Assembly: GCA_021372005.1 (NCBI GenBank)
Contig: JAJFVC010000045.1
Coordinates: forward strand, 1-41,235
Origin: Planctomycetaceae bacterium
GTDB lineage: Bacteria > Planctomycetota > Planctomycetia > Pirellulales > Thermoguttaceae
Direction: 5' to 3'
Length of the DNA: 41,235 bases
Position numbers and translations under genes: made by a program. Shown here one piece after another: positions 24,827 to 34,582 of this stretch. The notes beneath the pieces are model-generated. The model was not told the origin of the DNA, made no database searches, and was given only the letters and a program-made list of their open reading frames with translations. Position 1 is the stretch's first letter. Every line of letters begins with the position of its first letter.

Positions 24827-25284
24827 TCACCGCCGTCGCGTTGGATTTTGTCCTGCAAGTCGATAATCGACTGGATCAACTGTTCGGGCCGCGGAGGACA
24901 GCCGGGCACGTACATGTCGACCGGCAGGAACCTGTCGATCCCCTGCACCACGCTGTAGGTGTCGAACACGCCGCCGGTCGAACAGCACGCGCCCATCGAA
25001 ATGCACCATTTCGGCTCGGGCATCTGCTGCCAGATTCGCTGCAACACGGGCAGCATCTTCATGACGACCCGGCCGGCCACGATCATCAGGTCGCACTGCC
25101 GCGGGCTGAATCGAAACACCTCGGCCCCGAATCGCGCGATGTCGTGCCGACTGGCGCCGGTGGCCATCAATTCGATGCCGCAACAGGCCGTGGCGAAAGG
25201 CATCGGCCACAGGCTATTCTTGCGGCACCACCGGACCAGTTCGTCCAGCTTCGTGACAGCCACGTTGTGCGGCAACGGCGTCAT
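24802..25284 (-). CDS. nuoB: NADH-quinone oxidoreductase subunit B (cluster N2)
   Basis: Holds the terminal [4Fe-4S] cluster N2 that reduces quinone. From the ATG at 25284 (160 aa), ligands: [13 protein letters not shown] (tandem Cys), [20 protein letters not shown] and VPGCPPRPE. The last Gly-Ala-Cys motif has an extra Cys next to the ligand (GACCS, where GACAS or similar is usual). The start at 25284 overlaps the nuoA stop as ATGA, which decides it against the longer frame at 25311. The C-terminal KGSGIRN is repeat-derived. Confidence 0.96.
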   Translation of the reverse strand: MTPLPHNVAVTKLDELVRWCRKNSLWPMPFATACCGIELMATGASRHDIARFGAEVFRFSPRQCDLMIVAGRVVMKMLPVLQRIWQQMPEPKWCISMGACCSTGGVFDTYSVVQGIDRFLPVDMYVPGCPPRPEQLIQSIIDLQDKIQRDGGEKGSGIRN

Positions 25285-25751
25285 TCCCACCGGAACACCC
25301 CCTTTCGCCACAAGTACACGTAACCGACGGCCAGCAGTAAAAGGAATGTCATCGCCGCAAAAAAATAGGAATGCGAAACGCGGGGGAACGCATATTCGGA
25401 AGAAGGATGGGCTCGCAAATCGTGCGTCGGAACAACCGAAGCCGCTTCGTTGGTGCGTTCGACGCCCTCGACCGCTCGACCCAGGCGAGCCCCGTCCCCC
25501 GCAACGACCGCCCAGGGATACAAAAACAGTAATTCGACGTCGAACACGAGAAACGCGACGGCCAACAAATGAAACCGCACGTCGAAACGTCGCCGCGTGT
25601 CGTGAATCGGATCCATGCCGCTTTCATACGGCATCCGCGTCACTTGGCCCACCCGACGGCGATGAAACAGCCGCGACCCGATCAACAGGGCGATCGCCAG
25701 CCCCACGGTGCAGATCACCAACAAGAAGATTGGCACAAAGACGTTCTGCAT
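25281..25751 (-). CDS. nuoA: NADH-quinone oxidoreductase subunit A
   Basis: Three-helix membrane subunit next to the quinone site. 156 aa: helix 1 ([21 protein letters not shown]), the loop with [21 protein letters not shown] (about 25632-25570), helix 2 ([20 protein letters not shown], including the conserved FDVE), a 40-residue polar insert, and helix 3 ([22 protein letters not shown]). Of two ATGs (25760 and 25751) the second is chosen because GGGGAG lies nine bases before it and directly abuts the first. First gene of the operon, about 41 bases after the predicted transcript start. Confidence 0.95.
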   Translation of the reverse strand: MQNVFVPIFLLVICTVGLAIALLIGSRLFHRRRVGQVTRMPYESGMDPIHDTRRRFDVRFHLLAVAFLVFDVELLFLYPWAVVAGDGARLGRAVEGVERTNEAASVVPTHDLRAHPSSEYAFPRVSHSYFFAAMTFLLLLAVGYVYLWRKGVFRWE

Positions 25752-25798
25752 CCGTCGCATCTCCCCGTCCGGCGTCCGATCGCCAATGCGTGTGAGAC

Positions 25799-25827
25799 AT
25801 TTTAGAGAGACGGTCCGACACGGTCAA
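25799..25827 (-). promoter_or_regulatory. Strong sigma-70-like promoter of the nuo operon
   Basis: Minus strand: -35 TTGACC (25827-25822), 17-bp spacer, -10 TAAAAT (25804-25799). Both hexamers match 5/6. The predicted start is near 25792, with a short leader to nuoA. This is the best sigma-70-like match found in the window. Confidence 0.7.
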
Positions 25828-25932
25828 TCGTCCGAACAAGCCGAGCAACCGTTGACGTCCAGCCACCAAAAAATTGGCGACCCAAACAGCCCCCCGCAAA
25901 TCGCCAAGAACGTCTCCAACTCCAAGCGCAAG

Positions 25933-25970
25933 AAAAACCCTTTGCAGGCGGGGCAGGGACCTGCAAAGGG
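25933..25970 (-). terminator. Intrinsic terminator with a competing upstream arm
   Basis: On the minus strand an 11-bp perfect stem (CCCTTTGCAGG with CCTGCAAAGGG) is followed by TTTTTC. It would stop transcripts coming from 26564. A further segment at 25982-25992, read on the minus strand as AAAAACCCTTT, can pair with AAAGGGTTTTT of the terminator's 3' arm and U-run, giving an alternative fold. The 408-bp gene-free gap 25761-26168 otherwise holds only the nuo promoter. Confidence 0.7.
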
Positions 25971-26168
25971 CAAATCGGATGAAAGGGTTTTTGATCCTTC
26001 CACCGCGGTCATTATGTCGCATCCGAGCACGAAGCTCAAGCGAAAAGCCCCACCTTAGTGTTATAATTTGTGTGGTTTCTACGGTCTCGTAAATTTCCGC
26101 GACAGACACGCCGGAGAAACCGATGCTCGGCGCCCTAAGCGTTCAGCCGCCCAACGATCCGACAGACG

Positions 26169-26564
26169 TCAAAACACGTCCGCGTTAAAGTGGTGGCCTT
26201 GATAATACCGTTCGCCGCCGATGTGCCGCTCGCCGCACCACATCGGGAAGAACTGGTGTTCTTTGATGGCCGGATCTTTGCGATGCTGCGGATAGAAGTT
26301 TTCCCACTGTTTGTGGTAGACCGGAATACGCATTTCAGCTGGATAGCGATAATAAAGGTCTTCGCTGCTGCGATAGTAGTCCTGGCCCCAGAAGTTCTGC
26401 GGATAATAGACGTACGGATAGTGGTACATCCGGTTCCAATCCTGGGTGTTGTAGCTGTGGCCCCATTGACGATCGAACGCCTGTTGGGCCTGGGCGTCGC
26501 CGACGTTCAACAGGACCGACACAAAAGCTGCCGAAAGCAGCGCGAACATGGTCCGGCGGATCAT
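26169..26564 (-). CDS. Secreted Tyr/His-rich protein, function unknown
   Basis: 131 aa with a clear signal peptide (MIRRTMFALLSAAFVSVLLN, cleavage probably after GDAQA). The mature part is rich in Tyr, His, Trp and Asn (WGHSYNTQDWNRMYHYPYVY, PQNFWGQDYYRSSEDLYYRY), with no known enzymatic motif. The composition suggests a surface or periplasmic protein that could bind metal, sugar or other proteins. The ribosome site GGGGGGAA lies about 10 bases before the ATG. It is a single-gene unit ending at the terminator 25933-25970. I recall that small Tyr-rich secreted proteins are frequent in planctomycetes, but I do not assign a name. Confidence 0.82.
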   Translation of the reverse strand: MIRRTMFALLSAAFVSVLLNVGDAQAQQAFDRQWGHSYNTQDWNRMYHYPYVYYPQNFWGQDYYRSSEDLYYRYPAEMRIPVYHKQWENFYPQHRKDPAIKEHQFFPMWCGERHIGGERYYQGHHFNADVF

Positions 26565-26714
26565 GAGAGTTCCCCCCTAAGTGAAAACCAACTCGAGCTG
26601 GCGCACGGGCGCCCGCGACTCGAGGTCGCTCACTATCTTGCATCGGCACTCGGTATCCCCGGCATTGAAAGAATATCCCGCACACCCGGCATAAACGGCA
26701 GGATACGACCACCG

Positions 26715-27167
26715 CTAACAATCGGCAGCGTCGTTCGACCGAGACTCAAGATAGGAAGATAGGATAATTTGGGCAGCCAACATATCCCGCCGTTTTTTGC
26801 GTTTCTTGCGGGTCATGTCCGCCCCGAGCAGCAGTTGCTCGGCCTCGCAGCTCGAAAATCGCTCGTCAAAATACTCGACCGGCACGCCGGTGGTCTCGCT
26901 GAGCCACGCCCCAAACGTCCGGGCTTCTTGCGATTTTTCGCTTTCCCGGCCATCCAAATGGATCGGCAATCCCACGACAAACCGCGTCACTTGCTGCTCG
27001 GCCACCAGCAGCCGAAATCGTTGGGCGTCCTGTTCCGAGCTGCGTCGGGTGTAGTTTTCCAACGGGCTGACGATCGTCCGGCCCGGATCGCTCAGCGCGA
27101 TTCCGATCCGCACGTGTCCGTAATCGATGCCGGCCACGCGGCCCGGCGACTCTGTAGGCGAAGACAT
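26715..27167 (-). CDS. ruvX: RuvX/YqgF-type Holliday junction resolvase or pre-16S rRNA nuclease
   Basis: RNase H-fold nuclease. E. coli YqgF matures the 16S rRNA 5' end, and the family is also annotated as a putative Holliday junction resolvase. 150 aa, normal. Motifs: AGIDYGHVRIGIALSD (catalytic Asp in the first strand), RFVVGLPIHLDGRES, and VEYFDERFSSCEAE, with the C-terminal basic helix RKKRKKRRDMLAAQIILSSYLE. The catalytic acidic residues (D in GIDYG, E in YFDERF and the Asp in the last helix) are present. It is divergent from the PPP phosphatase gene; the 78-bp gap carries a G-rich heptamer array. Confidence 0.93.
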   Translation of the reverse strand: MSSPTESPGRVAGIDYGHVRIGIALSDPGRTIVSPLENYTRRSSEQDAQRFRLLVAEQQVTRFVVGLPIHLDGRESEKSQEARTFGAWLSETTGVPVEYFDERFSSCEAEQLLLGADMTRKKRKKRRDMLAAQIILSSYLESRSNDAADC

Positions 27168-27183
27168 GAAGACATTATAATAT

Positions 27184-27217
27184 GGGGATCGGGGGCCAGG
27201 GACTAGGGGCTAGAGGG
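27184..27217 (+). repeat. G-rich heptamer array / predicted G-quadruplex between divergent genes
   Basis: Seven-base register: GGGGATC, GGGGGCC, AGGGACT, AGGGGCT, AGAGGGA. Five runs of three or more G are separated by 3, 3, 4 and 5 bases, a standard quadruplex pattern on the plus strand. The register weakly continues to 27240. It lies in the leader of the phosphatase gene. Confidence 0.75.
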
Positions 27218-27245
27218 ACCAGACACCTGGAGGGACTGACCAAAT

Positions 27246-27911
27246 ATGTCTCGTATCCTGGCCATTGGCGACATCCACGGTTGTTCGGCGGCCCTGGACA
27301 CGTTGCTGAACCGAATCGATCTCCGCCCGGACGACATGCTGGTCACCCTAGGCGACTACGTCGACCGTGGGCCGGACAGCCGCGGGGTAATCGAACGGCT
27401 GCTCGCGTTGCAGCGCCGCTGCCGACTGATCCCGTTGCTGGGTAACCACGACGAAATGCTGCTTCGAGTCCACGATGGTCAGCGAGAAATCTACATCGAA
27501 TGGCTGATGTACGGCGGCAACGCCACGCTAGAGTCCTACGACACGATCGAGCCCGAAACGATTCCAGCCGAACATGTTGCGTTTCTGCGGAGTTGTCGGC
27601 TGTATTACGAAACGGCGGAACATTTTTTCGTGCACGGCAGCTATCGGCCCGAGACGCCGTTGGCCGACCAGCCGCGAAAGACACTGCTTTGGGATTCAAT
27701 CAAACGGGGAGCGCCGGGTCCGCATGCGTCCGGCAAGATCGCCATTCTGGGCCACTCGTCCCAAAAGTCGGGCAACGTGCTGGACCTCGGCCACTTGAAG
27801 TGCATCGACACCTGGTGCTACGGCGACGGCTGGTTGACGGCTTTGGATGTCCAAAGTGGGAAAATCTGGCAAGCCGACAAGTCCGGTGTCCTGAGAGAAA
27901 CACCCCTCTAG
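27246..27911 (+). CDS. PPP-family serine/threonine (or diadenosine polyphosphate) phosphatase
   Basis: Two-metal phosphatase. 221 aa with the family motifs GDIHG at residues 8-12, GDYVDRG at 36-42 and GNHDE at 66-70, plus FFVHGSYRP and LGHSSQK for the remaining metal-binding histidines. The length matches bacterial PrpA/PrpB- and ApaH-like PPP members. The substrate, phosphoprotein or dinucleotide, cannot be told from the sequence. The ATG at 27246 begins directly before the first metal motif. The gene is immediately upstream of the sigma-54 promoter region of groEL1 and shows no terminator of its own, apart from the dyads at 27944 that could serve. Confidence 0.92.
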   Translation: MSRILAIGDIHGCSAALDTLLNRIDLRPDDMLVTLGDYVDRGPDSRGVIERLLALQRRCRLIPLLGNHDEMLLRVHDGQREIYIEWLMYGGNATLESYDTIEPETIPAEHVAFLRSCRLYYETAEHFFVHGSYRPETPLADQPRKTLLWDSIKRGAPGPHASGKIAILGHSSQKSGNVLDLGHLKCIDTWCYGDGWLTALDVQSGKIWQADKSGVLRETPL

Positions 27912-27943
27912 AGTTTGGTCTTGTATTTTTCTCCCTGCCTGCC

Positions 27944-27979
27944 TCATCGACGGTTCGATGAGATTCTGCCAAAATGGCA
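27944..27979. promoter_or_regulatory. Two dyads upstream of the groEL1 sigma-54 promoter (possible enhancer sites)
   Basis: TCATCGA-CGGT-TCGATGA (27944-27961) is perfect, and TGCCA-AAA-TGGCA (27967-27979) is perfect. Their centres lie about 150 and 130 bp before the predicted start, the usual distance of sigma-54 activator sites. They may instead help end the phosphatase transcript. Confidence 0.45.
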
Positions 27980-28079
27980 TACTGAAGATTCGAGACTAGA
28001 GCTCCCCAAAAAACCGCCAAACCAAGAAAATTACACAACCTAATCCACAGAAACAATTTACGGCAAATCCCAGTTTCTT

Positions 28080-28095
28080 TGGCACAGCGGTTGCA
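28080..28095 (+). promoter_or_regulatory. Sigma-54 (-24/-12) promoter of groEL1
   Basis: TGGCACAGCGGTTGCA matches the consensus TGGCACG-N4-TTGCW with one difference. The invariant GG (28081-28082) and GC (28093-28094) are exactly ten bases apart. The predicted start near 28106 leaves an 80-base leader to groEL1. No CIRCE element is present. Confidence 0.8.
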
Positions 28096-28184
28096 TAAAA
28101 TCGGCCCCAACCGCATGCGGCTGCCAATTCTGGGCAGGGCATGTCGTTGTTTCTCGAGGAAACTCAGCAACAGGAGAATCCGCT

Positions 28185-29888
<1,704 letters not shown>

Positions 29889-29996
29889 CCCGTCTCCAGT
29901 CGCTGCTCGTTTGCATTGACCCATCGACGTTTTTTATTTTTCAGAACTTTCATACTTCCTAAGAAAACGAAAACGTTCAGATTAAGGAAAGAACCA

Positions 29997-30296
29997 ATGA
30001 AGAACATCAACCTGAAACCGTTGGACGATCGCGTCGTAGTCGAGCCGGTTGAGGCGGAAGAGATGACGGCCGGCGGCATCGTGCTGCCCGACACCGCAAA
30101 GGAAAAGCCTCAACGCGGCACGGTGTTGGCCGTGGGCCCCGGCAAATTGCTCGACAGCGGCGAGCGCGGCAAACTGTCCGTGTCCGTCGGCGACGAAGTC
30201 ATCTACGGCAAGTACAGCGGCAGCGAAATCGAGGTCGACGGCCGCGAGGTCAAGATCGTTCGTGAGTCCGACATTCTCGCCAAAGTGGTGAAATAA
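29997..30296 (+). CDS. groES: GroES co-chaperonin
   Basis: 10-kDa co-chaperonin that caps GroEL. 99 aa from the ATG at 29997 (AAGGA about eight bases upstream). Motifs: [17 protein letters not shown], the mobile loop [19 protein letters not shown] that contacts Gro[14 protein letters not shown], and [11 protein letters not shown]. It lies 108 bp after groEL1 and 108 bp before groEL2. A longer frame from 29916 has no family sequence and is rejected. The gap to groEL2 is mostly the hairpin at 30309-30381. Either or both GroEL proteins could be its partner. Confidence 0.97.
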   Translation: MKNINLKPLDDRVVVEPVEAEEMTAGGIVLPDTAKEKPQRGTVLAVGPGKLLDSGERGKLSVSVGDEVIYGKYSGSEIEVDGREVKIVRESDILAKVVK

Positions 30297-30308
30297 CGAA
30301 GGTAAAAA

Positions 30309-30381
30309 GGGATTAGGGATTAGAGCTTAGGGATTAGACTCAAATTGGAAATCTAATCCCTAATCTCTAATCCCTAATCCC
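30309..30381. repeat. Inverted GGGATTA arrays forming a 30-bp hairpin between groES and groEL2
   Basis: Arm 1 at 30309-30338 and arm 2 at 30352-30381 are complementary at 29 of 30 positions, with a 13-base loop. Each arm is four heptamers (GGGATTA, GGGATTA, GAGCTTA, GGGATTA). No T-run follows, so it is more likely an RNA processing or stability element than a plain terminator. Confidence 0.92.
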
Positions 30382-30404
30382 CCTAAATACAAGGAATGCC
30401 AACA

Positions 30405-32024
<1,620 letters not shown>

Positions 32025-32089
32025 CACGGAAAGGCTGGTTCTTCGACAACCGACCGCGACAACGCCGTGGGTCGGTACCCATCCACAAA

Positions 32090-32171
32090 CCCCAATCTTT
32101 AGGATTGGGGACAGACGCCAAGAAACCCACTGGGCCACCTCTCCTGCGGGGGGTGGCCCGACTTCTTGGCG
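32090..32171 (+). other. Structured RNA segment between groEL2 and dnaJ (terminator-like hairpins)
   Basis: The hairpin CCCCAATC-TTTA-GATTGGGG (32090-32110, with one unpaired G) is followed by a nested hairpin: outer arms CGCCAAGAA (32116-32124) and TTCTTGGCG (32163-32171), inner arms GGGCCACC (32132-32139) and GGTGGCCC (32152-32159). GAAACCCAC at 32122-32130 can instead pair with GTGGGTTTC at 32221-32229. No T-run is present. The 277-bp gap has no gene; a -10-like TACAAT at 32262-32267 may start dnaJ transcription. Confidence 0.6.
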
Positions 32172-32301
32172 GCCCGATCGCGGCCGACTTGCGGTTTCCT
32201 CGCAGATTCGAGAGACCTTGGTGGGTTTCCGCCGCTCGGTCGGGAAGGAATGTCTGTGACGTACAATGGAGTAGTCAACCTCTAGCGGCCGTGTGGCGAT
32301 A

Positions 32302-33417
32302 ATGGCGGAGAAACGCGACTATTACGAAGTGCTAGGCGTTGAACGCCGCGCCACGGACGATCAGATTTCGGAAGCCTACCGGAAACTGGCGATGCGGTAT
32401 CATCCCGATCGCAATCCCGGCAACAACGAAGCGGTCGTCCAATTCAAAGAGGCGGCCGAGGCGTTCGAGGTGCTGAGTCACCCCGAGAAGCGAGCCGCGT
32501 ACGATCGCTACGGACATGCGGGCTTGGAAGGCGGCGGCTCGCCTCATTTCCACGACATCTCCGACATCTTCAGCGCGTTCGGCGACATTCTGGGCGAGGG
32601 TTTTTTCGGCGACATCTTCGGCGGACACGGCCATGGCGCTCGGGTCCATCATGGCGCCGACGTCCGATGCGAAGTCAGCCTCGACCTGATCGAAGCCGCT
32701 CACGGCACCTCGAAGGTCATCCGATTCATGCGTCACGAAGCGTGCTCGACCTGCAACGGTTCGGGCGCGAAACCGGGCACCCGGCCCGAAACGTGTCGCT
32801 ACTGCGGCGGCAAGGGACGCGTGGTCCAATCGACCGGTTTCTTTTCGCTGCAAAGCACGTGTCCTTCGTGCCACGGCCGAGGCCAAGTGATCCGCGAACC
32901 GTGCGGCCAATGCCGCGGCACGGGTTTCGTGCAGAAAAAGGTGACCCGAAAGGTCGACATCCCCGCCGGCGTGGACGACCGCACGCGTCTGCGTTTGCAG
33001 GGCGAAGGCGAACCGAGTCCCGACGGCGGACCGCCCGGCGACTGCTACTGTTCGATCCGCGTGGCCGAACACCCGTTGTTTCAGCGTCAGGGGCAAGACC
33101 TGTTGTGCCAGGTGCCGATCAGTTATCCGCAGGCGGCGTTGGGCTCGACGGTCGAGGTGCCGACGCTCGATGGACGCGAGAACCTGACGATTCCGGCCGG
33201 TTCGCAAAGCGGCGAGGTGTTCACGCTCAAAGGCCGCGGCATGCCTGACCCGCGGCATCACGGCCGCGGCGATCTGCACGTCCAGGTCTACGTCGAGGTG
33301 CCGCGCGACCTTTCGCCCGAACACGAGGAGACGCTGCGCCGATTGGCGGAAATTGAAAATGCGAACGTCACTCCGACCCGAAAGAGCTTTTTCGAGAAAT
33401 TGAAGGAGTTATTCTGA
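32302..33417 (+). CDS. dnaJ: DnaJ co-chaperone (type I)
   Basis: Hsp40 that delivers clients to DnaK and triggers its ATPase. 371 aa. J-domain with the HPD motif in RYHPDRNPGNNEAV, a Gly/Phe-rich segment (FGDILGEGFFGDIFGG), a zinc domain with all four CxxCxGxG repeats (CSTCNGSG, CRYCGGKG, CPSCHGRG, CGQCRGTG), and the C-terminal substrate domain. The ATG at 32302 is preferred to an upstream in-frame GTG because MAEKRDYYEVLGV is the canonical start. It is co-directional with grpE, two bp apart. DnaK itself is not in the window. Confidence 0.97.
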   Translation: MAEKRDYYEVLGVERRATDDQISEAYRKLAMRYHPDRNPGNNEAVVQFKEAAEAFEVLSHPEKRAAYDRYGHAGLEGGGSPHFHDISDIFSAFGDILGEGFFGDIFGGHGHGARVHHGADVRCEVSLDLIEAAHGTSKVIRFMRHEACSTCNGSGAKPGTRPETCRYCGGKGRVVQSTGFFSLQSTCPSCHGRGQVIREPCGQCRGTGFVQKKVTRKVDIPAGVDDRTRLRLQGEGEPSPDGGPPGDCYCSIRVAEHPLFQRQGQDLLCQVPISYPQAALGSTVEVPTLDGRENLTIPAGSQSGEVFTLKGRGMPDPRHHGRGDLHVQVYVEVPRDLSPEHEETLRRLAEIENANVTPTRKSFFEKLKELF

Positions 33418-33419
33418 TC

Positions 33420-33989
33420 GTGTCCCACCATCATCACCATCCACAAAAACCGCCCGAACACGGACCGCCCAACAACGCCGCGGAACCGAACGTCGAAACC
33501 GTTTCGTCGCCCGAATGGACGAAGTTGCGAGACGAGCTGGCGGCGGCCAAAGACCGGGCGCTTCGCACGCAGGCCGAGCTGGAAAACTTCCGCAAACGTT
33601 CGGCCCGACAGTTCGAGGACTCGTTGCGTTACGCCAGCCAGCCGCTGTTGAACGACCTGCTGCCGGTGATGGACAACATCGAGCGCGCGATCGAGGCGGC
33701 CGAAAAGAACCACGCCGACGCCGACGCGCTGTTGAATGGTTTCAAGATGGTCCAGCAGCAACTCGAAGACGTGCTTAAACAGCACCATTGCCTGCGGATC
33801 GAAGCGCTCCACCAGCCGTTCGATCCCAACGTTCATCACGCGGTGATGCAGCAACCTTCCGACGAACATCCGGCCAACACCGTTTTGATGGTCACCCAAA
33901 GCGGCTACCAATTGCACGACCGCGTCGTGCGGCCCAGCCAGGTGATCGTGTCCACCGTCCCGAAAGAAGAAAACCATGCCGACGTATGA
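33420..33989 (+). CDS. grpE: GrpE nucleotide exchange factor
   Basis: Exchanges ADP for ATP on DnaK. 189 aa, with the usual order: a disordered N-terminus, a long coiled coil (ELAAAKDRALRTQAELENFR, KRSARQFEDSLRYASQPLL), then a C-terminal beta domain (QPFDPNVHHAVMQQPSDEHP, VVRPSQVIVS). GTG start two bp after the dnaJ stop, so translation is probably coupled. The N-terminus carries a natural run of five histidines (MSHHHHHPQKPP), which could bind metal and would affect nickel purification. Its last 14 bases overlap the next gene. Confidence 0.96.
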   Translation: MSHHHHHPQKPPEHGPPNNAAEPNVETVSSPEWTKLRDELAAAKDRALRTQAELENFRKRSARQFEDSLRYASQPLLNDLLPVMDNIERAIEAAEKNHADADALLNGFKMVQQQLEDVLKQHHCLRIEALHQPFDPNVHHAVMQQPSDEHPANTVLMVTQSGYQLHDRVVRPSQVIVSTVPKEENHADV

Positions 33990-34236
33990 TTACGTATGCG
34001 ACGCTTGCCAGCATTCGTTCGAGTTGTTCCAGTCGATCAAGGATGAGCCGAAAAAGAAATGCCCGGCGTGCGGCAAGAACAAACTGCGACGCCTGATCGG
34101 GCCCGGCGCTGCGATCGTTTTTAAGGGTTCCGGGTTCTATCAGACCGATTACCGGAGCGCGTCCTACAAGAAGGCCGCAGCCGCCGATCATGCGCCGGCG
34201 AAGTGTTGCGCCGACTGCCCGAAGCATAAGAAGTAG
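33976..34236 (+). CDS. FmdB-type zinc-ribbon protein
   Basis: 86-residue protein of the putative regulatory FmdB family (function not settled). The zinc ribbon MPTYDYVCDACQHSFELFQS then CPACGKNKLRRLIG gives the CxxC...CxxC ligand set. A conserved GSGFYQTDYR stretch follows and a Lys/Ala tail with CCADCPKHKK. The ATG at 33976 overlaps the grpE stop region by 14 bases, so it belongs to the chaperone transcript. Such overlap with grpE suggests co-expression under stress, but that is inference. Confidence 0.9.
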   Translation: MPTYDYVCDACQHSFELFQSIKDEPKKKCPACGKNKLRRLIGPGAAIVFKGSGFYQTDYRSASYKKAAAADHAPAKCCADCPKHKK

Positions 34237-34255
34237 AACGACCGAAGTCTTTCCG

Positions 34256-34435
34256 ATGCCCATCCACTGCCCGATTTGCCGACGCGAGTTCGAACCGACC
34301 GAGAGTCCGACGATGCCGTTTTGCAGCGAGCGTTGCCGGCTGGTCGATCTGGGTCGCTGGCTCGGAGAAACCTACCGCGTGCCGGTGGAATCGGACGATC
34401 CGGACGAAGAGCCCGAGGAGCCCGCGTCCGCCTGA
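34256..34435 (+). CDS. yacG: YacG-type zinc-binding protein (DNA gyrase inhibitor family)
   Basis: 59 aa. Family signature CPICRREFEPTESPTMPFCS, followed by ERCRLVDLGRWLGETYRVP; the four Cys form the zinc site CxxC...CxxxC. The acidic tail (DDPDEEPEEPASA) matches the usual end. YacG of E. coli binds GyrB and inhibits gyrase. The start is the ATG at 34256, 19 bp after the fmdB-type gene; a longer frame from 34190 would overlap it and has no family sequence. Last gene of the chaperone-headed group. Confidence 0.93.
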   Translation: MPIHCPICRREFEPTESPTMPFCSERCRLVDLGRWLGETYRVPVESDDPDEEPEEPASA

Positions 34436-34504
34436 TCGCTCGGACCTCGCAGCTCGCCTTATTTCGCGTCTCTTTCGCATGTCACCCCACCGCTATTTTC
34501 CGGC

Positions 34505-34532
34505 TTGCGTCAAGAGCGACACGACGTATAAT
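34505..34532 (+). promoter_or_regulatory. Promoter of the membrane protein gene
   Basis: -35 TTGCGT (34505-34510), 16-bp spacer, perfect -10 TATAAT (34527-34532). The predicted start near 34539 is about 44 bases before the ATG. Confidence 0.5.
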
Positions 34533-34582
34533 TTCAACAATTGGTGTATTCCAAAATACCTTGTTGTTGGGGGAGGTCGGCC

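Noticed and set aside
25824-26039. 71-residue minus-strand ORF with CPAC and CSAC motifs
   Set aside because: Overlaps the terminator and the -35 box of the nuo promoter and has no ribosome site; kept only as a possible leader peptide in the attenuator finding.
27912-28184. CIRCE (HrcA) operator before groEL1
   Set aside because: No TTAGCACTC-N9-GAGTGCTAA or near match; the dyads seen are different in sequence and position.
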